From contig NC_092568.1 of NCBI RefSeq assembly GCF_037975245.1, positions 27,710,501 to 27,774,500 of the forward strand: a stretch of DNA of 64,000 nucleotides. The letters are read 5' to 3'. Below the pieces are notes generated by a model. That model saw only the letters and a list, made by a program, of their open reading frames with translations, ran no database searches and was not told where the DNA came from. Numbering within the stretch: position 1 is the stretch's first letter; every line of letters begins with the position of its first letter. This stretch comes from Apostichopus japonicus. Lineage: Eukaryota; Echinodermata; Holothuroidea; Aspidochirotida; Stichopodidae. Both the position numbers and the translations under genes were made by a program. Below, piece after piece: positions 49,919 through 59,101 of this stretch.

Positions 49919-50147
49919 TAGGGCTGTGTCATTCCGGTTAATTCACTAACCGGTTAACCGTTTCTATTAACCGAACGGTTAACGTTTAAACGTAACCCGT
50001 GTTGTTGCCTCAAATTAAGAGCCGAAAATCAGAGTTATATAGCTCAGATTATAATTCCGAAAGAGCGCCACCACTTTGATGCGGAAGTACATTCTCAAAA
50101 TAGCGCTGCAAGTATCGTTTTTTCGTAACGCGTATGTCAAGAATTTG

Positions 50148-50152
50148 GTTGT
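50148..50152 (+). repeat. BEL target site duplication, left (GTTGT)
   Basis: GTTGT directly precedes the left LTR and recurs directly after the right LTR at 59097-59101. Five bp is typical of BEL/Pao integrases. Confidence 0.85.
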
Positions 50153-51757
50153 TGTTAATTGGACTTGGGGTGCGGGGCGCCCTCTAACCAACCAGATAAC
50201 CAAATGAAGGGAAACTAGAAATCTTTGCTTCGCTTCTTTAATCTCTCTTCAAATCATGCGAGTGCATGAACGGTAAAACTGAAAAATAAACAAAAGACTA
50301 ATAACTAATGTGTACATGAAAACATTGAAAATAAACACAGTCGATGACTAGTGAAACACATCTAAGCTTTAAGATGCACAAGGTAGCAAGGAAAACCTGA
50401 ATACATACTGGCAACAACCATACACCCCATCACACTGCATACAATCTAACGCATGAGAATACATCTAGCTATCTCATACAACCACTCACATCTCAAAACC
50501 AAGGCTTATGTAGATAATACAACACACCCAATCAGAATGATATAAATATCACAATGAACGTATATAAAAAGCTTGTTTAATAATAATACAAAACAATGAC
50601 AGAAGAAAAACTTAATGATACAAGATCATATAAATTCTGACAATTGATGTATAACTTGTAACACGGCGTGCAGCAAAATCCCTGTGGCTTTCATAATATA
50701 TTCTTATACATAAATCGTGGGCACCCGGCACGTGACACAACAGTACGTGAATAAACAACAATACTTTAACAAAATAAACAATGTTACATCTTAACTGTAT
50801 GCATCTCTTAACAACTTAGCAACTGTAATTTAAAATAAGATAACTACTGCTGGGCACAAGCTAAAATGGCAGAAACACATTTAACAATGTCTTCAAGAGA
50901 AGATATGACAGTACTGCAAAACACTTACAGAATGTTATCCCCTAGCTCTTAATGTCCCTGAATCACAAGCTACTCAGCTTAAAACATCAGACATCTTGCA
51001 GCGGTCGTTCTGTCACCTAAAAAAGGAATCAACAATAAACAATCCTCAAGAGGCAGAACAATAAACAAGCAGTACAAAACACTTGTCTCCAACACTAGGA
51101 CTACACAGCGACTTGAAGAAAACAAAACCACATGCAAAATGATGAGAAGATCCCAGCTCATGAATATTCATAAGTCAAGAACAAAAATGGCGATTGGAGG
51201 TGCTTTAGCGAGTGCTCTGTATGTACAAAAACTAAGTACCCAAGGTTCACAATCAAGGTGATAAAAGTAGCGATAAACTCTGAAACAGGTCACACATGTA
51301 TACGACATGTACCTCAAAAATATCTGTAAGATCTATACATCTCGAAGAATGTATTTTTCAACCCAAACCGTAGCCTCACATATGAAAATTCTACTCTAAA
51401 AAATCACCGTGAAACTTGAAAATCAGTTTAACGCAGTGACACTAGCATACATTATACACAAACAACACCTCTGTCCGGCAGAACAACACTGGCCACAAGA
51501 GTAAACTTAAAACACGGATAATTAAAAAACTATTGCATTAGCAGGAAAAAACAACATATAAATAGGTTCAAAACTCACCAGAAAACATCATACTAATGAT
51601 CATATCGAACAAATTACGCCATGTGAGCTGAACTTCTGAAACTATACCGACATGAACAAACAGGTTGTCTTAACACGTGTAACTAACAAAGCTCCGATCC
51701 TTGTCGAAAATAGAGGGCGTAGAAACAAACGACAATGTAAAAATCGCGAACAGCACA
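50153..51757 (-). repeat. BEL 3' LTR
   Basis: 1605 bp, TGTTAATTGG ... ACAGCACA on the plus strand; it is the 3' LTR because the coding sequence runs leftward. No net indel relative to the other LTR. A 60-codon minus-strand frame (50979-51161) occurs in both LTRs and is not considered a gene. Confidence 0.95.
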
Positions 51758-51767
51758 CTCCCCCCTG
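51758..51767 (-). promoter_or_regulatory. Polypurine tract (plus-strand DNA primer site)
   Basis: On the element's sense strand, CAGGGGGGAG lies immediately upstream of the 3' LTR. This is the expected place and composition for the RNase H-resistant primer that starts plus-strand DNA synthesis. Confidence 0.85.
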
Positions 51768-51786
51768 TGATGATGGGATCATCACA
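51766..51786. other. Perfect 9-bp hairpin beside the polypurine tract
   Basis: TGTGATGAT (51766-51774) and ATCATCACA (51778-51786) are perfect inverse complements around GGG. The structure abuts the polypurine tract on its upstream side in sense orientation. Function unknown. Confidence 0.75.
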
Positions 51787-51918
51787 TAAACACTGCAAAA
51801 CTACTTCTGCAACTAAAAAGACAAAACCAAGGTACAATGGAAACCCGAGTACACACTACCTAACCTAAAAGGCACAAGAAGAAGAAAATACTAAGCTTAA
51901 ATGAAGGTGTGTATAGGT
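51787..51918 (-). other. Short 3' untranslated region of the BEL element
   Basis: Sequence between the gag-pol stop and the polypurine-tract hairpin; no ORF or env remnant is visible. Confidence 0.7.
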
Positions 51919-54900
51919 CTAACGCGCAATCAGAAGAACCATCTCTCTGACTGGCCGCAACATCGTCTTTTTTACTATTTCTCTGACTGGCTGCCGGATT
52001 AGTTGCTTCTGGTCCTCGGCTATTACTTCTACGTTGGCTTTCCTCACATGGCCATCGCTGCTGGTCGCAACATCGAGGACTATTCCTAATGGCCAATCAT
52101 TTCGATGAGCGTCTTGCTTGACAAGGACGACATCACCAACCTTTATGTCTCTTCTGGGCCTTTGCCACTTCTCTCTGGTCTGGAGCAAAGGCAGGTAATC
52201 TTTGCGCCACTTATTCCAAAACATGTTGGACAAGTGTTGGACACGTCGCCACTGACTCCTCAACAGGTCCTTCTGGTTAAATGTTCCCTTAGGTGCTGTG
52301 ACTTGAGATGATTTCATTGTCAGCAACATGTTCGGTGACAAGTTCAACGGAAACTCTGGGGCATTACTATCGGGTAACAATGGGCGTGAGTTGATTATGG
52401 CTGCTACTTCTGCCATAAGAGTTGTGAAGACCTCATGTGTGAGCTGACTAGGCTTGACATCTCTCAATATTCCATCCAGGATGCGACGTGCAATCCCGAT
52501 CATTCGCTCCCAGGCTCCCCCCATATTGGATGCATGGGGCGGGTTGAAAACCCACTCACAACCGCGACTCAGCATATACCTCTTGATAAGTTCCTTATCT
52601 CCAAGCTGATGTCCAATTTCATTGCAAGCTCCAACAAAGTTCGTACCACAATCTGAACGGATCTGCCTGGCTGGACCTCTTACTGCAAAAAATCTCCTCA
52701 GAGCATTGATGAAACTGGAACTGTCCATTGATTCCAAGACTTCTATGTGGACACCACGGGTCACCATACATGTAAAAAGAGCAGCCCATCTTTTGGGTTG
52801 ACTAGCACAAGCCCTGGTTCTACGGCTATTGATGGAAAATGGTCCAAATACATCAACACCGACAAAGGTAAATGGCGGTGCTTCACTAACCCTCTCTTTT
52901 GGTAGGTCAGCCATAATTTGGTCCTGGCACTTTCCCCTTAGCCTTCGGCAAGTCACACAATCTTGAATAACTTTCGTTATTTGTCTCTGTCCACCAATTA
53001 CCCAGTAGCCTTCATTTCGCAAGGTACCCAAGGTGATGTGTCGGCCCTGGTGACTACATTGTCGATGGAAATGAGCAATTATCAGCTTCGTCACATGATT
53101 GTCCTTTGGGAGTATGGTTGGGTGAGTTGCTTTCTCTGACAGCTGAGCATGCTGCAACCTTCCGCCAACTCTGATTATTCCTTCACTGTCTAGATAAGGA
53201 TTGAGGGTAATCAACTTGTTACTCTTGCTCAACTTTCCAACTCTCAACTCAGCTATCTCCGCAGAAAAGGCTACGCTCTGCAAGCTCTTGATAATGGTAG
53301 TCTCAGCTTGGAGAACCTCTTTGACAGCTTTTGTCTTCTCACAGATATGCCAACCCTTGCAGTCGGATTTGGCCTTCAATGAAGTTACAATATGTACCAG
53401 GTTGGTTGTCGCTCTAACCACTGACTTCCAACTGGAAAACCTGGAAAACCTTTCCACACCAAGAGTCGGTTGTGCCAAATTGACTTTGTTGCAGTTGATC
53501 TTCTCCGAACATACCTCAGGGTCATCTACCAGAACTACCACCTCTGCCTCACGTTCATCGTTGTCTGTCTGCAAATGCTTTTGTCTGAGGAAGTCTGGTC
53601 CCACCAGCCACATGGAGTTATTTAACTCTGTTGCCGGAATAGATCTTGTAGCTTGGTCGGAAGGGTTCTTTTCAGATGGGACGTACACCCACTGTTTAGA
53701 GCTGGTAGTTCGAAGAATTTGGTTGACACGATTGCACACATAAGTGCGGAAACGACGCTTTGTGTTGGTAATGTACCCCAACACCACCTTGCTGTCAGTG
53801 TAGAACTTGGATTCATCGATCTTCACCTGCAGTTCCTGAGTGACATACTTTTCAATTTCCGTTGCCACAACTGATGCACAGAGTTCCAAGCGTGGTATGG
53901 TTGTCGCTGCCTTGGGTGAAAGCTTCGCTTTGCCCATTACTAAACGAACATGCACTTCGCTGTCATCACAAATTGTTCTCAAGTAGCAGGCTGCACCTAT
54001 GGCTTTGTTGGAGGCATCCCCAAATGTATGTAATTCTCTTCTAACTGCCTGGGAGGATGGGCAAGGAGCAAATGGCCGCGGTATGTACACATCTGCTAGA
54101 GCACTTAAAGAATCTCTCCACATCTTCCATTCATGTAGAAGTTCCACTGGAAGAGGTTCATCCCAATCCACTCCACCATGAGTCATTTCACGGAGCAGCA
54201 TCTTCCCTTTGATGATCACAGGAGCTGCCAAGCCTATCGGGTCAAAGATGCCATTTACTTCAGACAGGACCATTCTCTTGGTACAACAATCAGGGTTTGA
54301 TCCTGTCAACTGGAATGTGAAAGAGTCGGTTTCCAAGTCCCAACAAACGCCTAGAGTCCGTTGTACCATACCTTCATGCTTGGATGAGAGGTCTGCCTCT
54401 GTTAAGTTAGGTGCCAACTCATCTGGCTCAAATGCAGCAAGAACATCAGTGTTGTTGGAAGCAATCTTGTGGAGACGAATATTGGCTGTTAACAGCAGAT
54501 CTCTTGTCCTTTTGAGTACATCCACTGCTTCTTCCACTGTGGGTAAAGACTTCAGCAAATCATCCATGTAGAAATTTGACTCCACTATCTTCCTCACATC
54601 TGAGCCGAACACCTTCTCGCCTTCTTCCCCAGTTTTCCTTAGCCCACTGATGGCCACAGCTGGAGATGGCTTATTCCCAAAAATGTGCACAGACATTTGG
54701 TATGTGACAATTTTCCCATCTGTTTGGTTGTTTTCATACCACAGGAACCGTAGAAATCTTCTGTGGTCTTCCCTCACCTTGAATGCGTAGAATATCTGCT
54801 CAATATCTGCAGTGATTGCCACTGGTTCTTCTCGAAACCTGATGAGTACACCTAGTAGTTGGTTCATCAGATCAGGACCACTTAGCAACACATCATTCAA

Positions 54901-57468
54901 AGAAACACCTGAGAACACGGCGCTGGAGTCGAAGACCACCCGCAACTTATCTGGTTTCCGAGGGTGGTATACGCCAAAGTGTGGAAGATACCAAACCTCC
55001 TTCATTTCGTCTGGGGAATCAATGCACTCAACTGGAACGGGTTCTGCAAGATTTTTATCTAGAATCTTCGCCATGAACTCAAAATAGTGCACCCTCTTCT
55101 TTTCATCCCTTGACAGAGACTTTACCAGAGATTTCATCCTTGTTTCTGCTTGGTGTCTATTGTTGGGCAGTTTTCTACGGTTGCTTCGAAAAGGCAATGG
55201 AGAACACCAATTACCAGCAGTATCTTTCACCATCTCCTTCGTTATCATCTCAGTGAATTCTTTATCATCAGAGGATGGGCCTAACTGCTCATCTAATGAG
55301 GTGCTCATAAATACATTCTCCCCTATCTCACTTTCCTCCAGCTGGCACTCTTTGATTTCTACCATATTACTGCATGGTTGAAAGTTAGCTGACATGCGGC
55401 CATTCCTCAGAACTTGGGTATAGTATGTGGTGATTGTATCTCTCTTCAGATGGTTGTGATCGCCTCTGATATGCGCTCCATTCAGGCAAACTTCTCCTAC
55501 AACCACCCATCCTAAATCAAGGCGATGAGCCCATGGTTGGTTGTCCTCGCCATTTATCACTTCTCGGATCTTGTGAAATTGAGGAGCATCTCTGCCAAGG
55601 AGAATGGCAATCTCTGCATCTTCATTCAGTGGAGGTAATCTTGGAGCAATCTGTTTCAGATGGTCAAAGGCCGCTGCAACTTCTGGAGTGGGAATTTCTG
55701 ACATATTCCCTGGAATGTTGTCGCACTCGAACAAGGTGGGGGCTGGGGCTCGAACAGAACCATCTACACTCTCAATTATAAGGCCCGAAAGTTTCCTACC
55801 TTCCATTTCTTGCAGGCCACTGACTGTCTTCACAGCATATCTGGACTTTCTCATGGTAACATCAAGGCGATTTAGAAGATTCTCATTTATAAGGGATCCA
55901 TCACTCTGATCATCGATCAAAACATACGTGAGTACAGCTTGTTCTGGCTTGTCCTCTAGGTAGGCTTTAGCCAAACAGATCTTAGCACATGATCTTCCTT
56001 GCATACTTCTGCCACACACTTTGGTACACCTTGGAGTAACAGAAGCAGTAGGTGACTCTCGGTTGGGTACTGGCCTGTGCATTATGGTGATATGTCCCTT
56101 GCTACAAGTTTCACACTTAACTTGTGACTTGCAGTTACGAGAAAAATGGTCTGGTCGCAAACACTTAAAACATAACCGGTTGTCCTTCACAAACAATGTT
56201 TTCTCCTCGTGGGACTTCTCTTGAAAACTGCGACAATCCTGGAGCTCATGGGCTGAATTGTGTATCGGGCAGTTTGGAGCTTTAGCTTTGTCTTTGACAC
56301 CGGTCATTCGCACTGTCACTGCTGATTTTTGAAGCATACGATTGTTGGCTGCTTTGGCATCAGCAAGCATAAAGCTAGGATCGTTCTGTACTCTTGCCTG
56401 TTCCTGTACAAATTGAACAAAAACTTCAAATGGTGGGAAAGAAACAGAATGCCTTTCTTTGTACTGATACCCCTTGTCACGCCACTTCAGTATTAACCAC
56501 TCGGGAAGTCTCTGCACAAGAGGCCCTAAACCCCTTGAGGAGTCTAAAACCAGAAGGCCGGGAAATCGTTCGTTCTCTTTGACATATTGTGCCTCCAACA
56601 GCAGATAACCATACTCTTCAAGTTTTACATTATCTCTGGAGGCTATTTTGGGAAACTCCTCCAGTCTTCGCATTAGATCGTGCTCAACTGCTTCAGCTGA
56701 ACCGTGTCTTTCATCTAGGTGAGCCCAGATCCTTTTGAGGCCCAATTCTGGCCGGTCCACATGTATGTCGTAAATCTTTTGTACAAGAACCTTAGCATTT
56801 CCTTCGATGTTGTCGATGATCAAGTCAATTTCTTGGATGGGCTTAAGCTCTAGGTCTCTGGTTGCCTGTTTGAAGCTCCCCCTCCAAGATCTGTATTCCC
56901 CTGGGTTACCTGAGAATTTCCTGAATCCACTCTTCACCAGCTCTTTCTTCAAAAACATGTTGCTAAAGGAATTTAAGTGTGACACACTCATACCATTTCT
57001 GGGTTCTTCCTTAAGTCTTTCAGGTTTTCTCACAAGACCTTCAAGACCAGCATGGTGAGAAGTATGATACACTGGGTCAGCCTGAAGCTCATCATTTTCC
57101 CCAGCCTTAGGGCTCTCCGGGAAATGTTCTGAAACATACTGCGTTGTGCGATGCTGGGGGTCCACCTTTGGCAATGACAAATTTGGCCTAATAATAGACC
57201 TACCTCCTTCTGAAGCAGCGGCCTCGAAAACCTCTGCTTCTGCTTCGGCCATTGCATAATCCTTTTCGGCCCCGAGGAGCAGCAGTGCATTTGCGAGCTC
57301 CCTTTCTTGTTGCCTGAGGTTGGCCTCCTTCTTCGTAAATTCAAACTTTGCTTTGAGGGCCTGTGCCTTAGCTCTTGCTTGGACGGCAGCTGAGCTTGTT
57401 GTTGATCGTGAGCTCCCACGGTGAGATGAGTCCTTTATGTCATCTGAGTCTGCGATTTCTTCGATCAT
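51919..57468 (-). CDS. BEL/Pao gag-pol polyprotein, 1849 aa, intact
   Basis: A single open frame encodes Gag and Pol, the usual BEL arrangement. In order: an alanine/glutamate-rich probable coiled coil (~28-85); a DUF1759-type Gag core (~170-360); a CPIH...C cluster (400-412) and zinc knuckles CX2CX4HX4C (433-446) and CX2CX3HX4H (452-464); a retropepsin-like DUF1758 region with LIDDQSDGSLI (517-527); reverse transcriptase (~755-1060) with D888 and the catalytic YMDD box (967-970); RNase H with D1151, E1195, D1225 and D1271; integrase with an H2C2 zinc site (H1466/H1468, H1473, C1504, C1507) and catalytic D1539, D1606 and E1654 in GGAWERMIG; and a DUF5641 tail (~1738-1842). The ATG is 23 bp from the 5' LTR. 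No stop or frameshift. Domain limits are estimates from motifs. It would make virus-like particles and copy and integrate its own RNA. Confidence 0.95.
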   Translation of the reverse strand: MIEEIADSDDIKDSSHRGSSRSTTSSAAVQARAKAQALKAKFEFTKKEANLRQQERELANALLLLGAEKDYAMAEAEAEVFEAAASEGGRSIIRPNLSLPKVDPQHRTTQYVSEHFPESPKAGENDELQADPVYHTSHHAGLEGLVRKPERLKEEPRNGMSVSHLNSFSNMFLKKELVKSGFRKFSGNPGEYRSWRGSFKQATRDLELKPIQEIDLIIDNIEGNAKVLVQKIYDIHVDRPELGLKRIWAHLDERHGSAEAVEHDLMRRLEEFPKIASRDNVKLEEYGYLLLEAQYVKENERFPGLLVLDSSRGLGPLVQRLPEWLILKWRDKGYQYKERHSVSFPPFEVFVQFVQEQARVQNDPSFMLADAKAANNRMLQKSAVTVRMTGVKDKAKAPNCPIHNSAHELQDCRSFQEKSHEEKTLFVKDNRLCFKCLRPDHFSRNCKSQVKCETCSKGHITIMHRPVPNRESPTASVTPRCTKVCGRSMQGRSCAKICLAKAYLEDKPEQAVLTYVLIDDQSDGSLINENLLNRLDVTMRKSRYAVKTVSGLQEMEGRKLSGLIIESVDGSVRAPAPTLFECDNIPGNMSEIPTPEVAAAFDHLKQIAPRLPPLNEDAEIAILLGRDAPQFHKIREVINGEDNQPWAHRLDLGWVVVGEVCLNGAHIRGDHNHLKRDTITTYYTQVLRNGRMSANFQPCSNMVEIKECQLEESEIGENVFMSTSLDEQLGPSSDDKEFTEMITKEMVKDTAGNWCSPLPFRSNRRKLPNNRHQAETRMKSLVKSLSRDEKKRVHYFEFMAKILDKNLAEPVPVECIDSPDEMKEVWYLPHFGVYHPRKPDKLRVVFDSSAVFSGVSLNDVLLSGPDLMNQLLGVLIRFREEPVAITADIEQIFYAFKVREDHRRFLRFLWYENNQTDGKIVTYQMSVHIFGNKPSPAVAISGLRKTGEEGEKVFGSDVRKIVESNFYMDDLLKSLPTVEEAVDVLKRTRDLLLTANIRLHKIASNNTDVLAAFEPDELAPNLTEADLSSKHEGMVQRTLGVCWDLETDSFTFQLTGSNPDCCTKRMVLSEVNGIFDPIGLAAPVIIKGKMLLREMTHGGVDWDEPLPVELLHEWKMWRDSLSALADVYIPRPFAPCPSSQAVRRELHTFGDASNKAIGAACYLRTICDDSEVHVRLVMGKAKLSPKAATTIPRLELCASVVATEIEKYVTQELQVKIDESKFYTDSKVVLGYITNTKRRFRTYVCNRVNQILRTTSSKQWVYVPSEKNPSDQATRSIPATELNNSMWLVGPDFLRQKHLQTDNDEREAEVVVLVDDPEVCSEKINCNKVNLAQPTLGVERFSRFSSWKSVVRATTNLVHIVTSLKAKSDCKGWHICEKTKAVKEVLQAETTIIKSLQSVAFSAEIAELRVGKLSKSNKLITLNPYLDSEGIIRVGGRLQHAQLSEKATHPTILPKDNHVTKLIIAHFHRQCSHQGRHITLGTLRNEGYWVIGGQRQITKVIQDCVTCRRLRGKCQDQIMADLPKERVSEAPPFTFVGVDVFGPFSINSRRTRACASQPKRWAALFTCMVTRGVHIEVLESMDSSSFINALRRFFAVRGPARQIRSDCGTNFVGACNEIGHQLGDKELIKRYMLSRGCEWVFNPPHASNMGGAWERMIGIARRILDGILRDVKPSQLTHEVFTTLMAEVAAIINSRPLLPDSNAPEFPLNLSPNMLLTMKSSQVTAPKGTFNQKDLLRSQWRRVQHLSNMFWNKWRKDYLPLLQTREKWQRPRRDIKVGDVVLVKQDAHRNDWPLGIVLDVATSSDGHVRKANVEVIAEDQKQLIRQPVREIVKKTMLRPVREMVLLIAR

Positions 57469-57491
57469 CTTGAGCCGAGTATTCTTTTTAC
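57469..57491 (-). promoter_or_regulatory. Very short leader between 5' LTR and gag-pol (expected primer binding site)
   Basis: Only 23 bp separate the 5' LTR from the ATG. In sense orientation it begins GTAAAAAGAATACTCGG and has no TGG, so nothing complementary to a tRNA CCA end is present. Priming may use an internal tRNA segment or another mechanism. Confidence 0.5.
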
Positions 57492-59096
57492 TGTTAATTG
57501 GACTTGGGGTGCGGGGCGCCCTCTAACCAACCAGATAACCAAATGAAGGGAAACTAGAAATCTTTGCTTCGCTTCTTTAATCTCTCTTCAAATCATGCGA
57601 GTGCATGAACGGTAAAACTGAAAAATAAACAAAAGACTAATAACTAATGTGTACATGAAAACATTGAAAATAAACACAGTCGATGACTAGTGAAACACAT
57701 CTAAGCTTTAAGATGCACAAGGTAGCAAGGAAAACCTGAATACATACTGGCAACAACCATACACCCCATCACACTGCATACAATCTAACGCATGAGAATA
57801 CATCTAGCTATCTCATACAACCACTCACATCTCAAAACCAAGGCTTATGTAGATAATACAACACACCCAATCAGAATGATATAAATATCACAATGAACGT
57901 ATATAAAAAGCTTGTTTAATAATAATACAAAACAATGACAGAAGAAAAACTTAATGATACAAGATCATATAAATTCTGACAATTGATGTATAACTTGTAA
58001 CACGGCGTGCAGCAAAATCCCTGTGGCTTTCATAATATATTCTTATACATAAATCGTGGGCACCCGGCACGTGACACAACAGTACGTGAATAAACAACAA
58101 TACTTTAACAAAATAAACAATGTTACATCTTAACTGTATGCATCTCTTAACAACTTAGCAACTGTAATTTAAAATAAGATAACTACTGCTGGGCACAAGC
58201 TAAAATGGCAGAAACACATTTAACAATGTCTTCAAGAGAAGATATGACAGTACTGCAAAACACTTACAGAATGTTATCCCCTAGCTCTTAATGTCCCTGA
58301 ATCACAAGCTACTCAGCTTAAAACATCAGACATCTTGCAGCGGTCGTTCTGTCACCTAAAAAAGGAATCAACAATAAACAATCCTCAAGAGGCAGAACAA
58401 TAAACAAGCAGTACAAAACACTTGTCTCCAACACTAGGACTACACAGCGACTTGAAGAAAACAAAACCACATGCAAAATGATGAGAAGATCCCAGCTCAT
58501 GAATATTCATAAGTCAAGAACAAAAATGGCGATTGGAGGTGCTTTAGCGAGTGCTCTGTATGTACAAAAACTAAGTACCCAAGGTTCACAATCAAGGTGA
58601 TAAAAGTAGCGATAAACTCTGAAACAGGTCACACATGTATACGACATGTACCTCAAAAATATCTGTAAGATCTATACATCTCGAAGAATGTATTTTTCAA
58701 CCCAAACCGTAGCCTCACATATGAAAATTCTACTCTAAAAAATCACCGTGAAACTTGAAAATCAGTTTAACGCAGTGACACTAGCATACATTATACACAA
58801 ACAACACCTCTGTCCGGCAGAACAACACTGGCCACAAGAGTAAACTTAAAACACGGATAATTAAAAAACTATTGCATTAGCAGGAAAAAACAACATATAA
58901 ATAGGTTCAAAACTCACCAGAAAACATCATACTAATGATCATATCGAACAAATTACGCCATGTGAGCTGAACTTCTGAAACTATACCGACATGAACAAAC
59001 AGGTTGTCTTAACACGTGTAACTAACAAAGCTCCGATCCTTGTCGAAAATAGAGGGCGTAGAAACAAACGACAATGTAAAAATCGCGAACAGCACA
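57492..59096 (-). repeat. BEL 5' LTR
   Basis: 1605 bp, aligned to the left LTR at a constant offset of 7339 bp with no difference seen by eye. It should carry the promoter for leftward transcription. I could not pick out a decisive TATA box or poly(A) signal on the minus strand. Confidence 0.95.
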
Positions 59097-59101
59097 GTTG
59101 T
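59097..59101 (+). repeat. BEL target site duplication, right (GTTGT)
   Basis: Matches 50148-50152; continuous with the right arm of the hAT-like element. Confidence 0.85.

Larger units (their letters stand above)
50153..59096 (-). mobile_element. Full-length BEL/Pao LTR retrotransposon, minus strand
   Basis: An 8944-bp element with two direct 1605-bp LTRs having TG...CA ends, a GTTGT target duplication, a single gag-pol ORF of 1849 codons and a polypurine tract next to the 3' LTR. Every structural part needed for mobility is visible except a conventional tRNA primer binding site. The LTRs show no difference on side-by-side reading and keep a constant 7339-bp offset, so insertion was recent. 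No env-like ORF follows pol. It sits inside the left part of a hAT-like element. Confidence 0.95.

Noticed and set aside
50979-51161. 60-codon frame in the BEL LTR (also at 58318-58500)
   Set aside because: Occurs identically in both LTRs because they are copies; no domain and no context for a protein in the LTR.
52105-57058. Numerous short plus- and minus-strand frames inside the BEL gag-pol region
   Set aside because: All are shadows of the 1849-codon gene in other frames.
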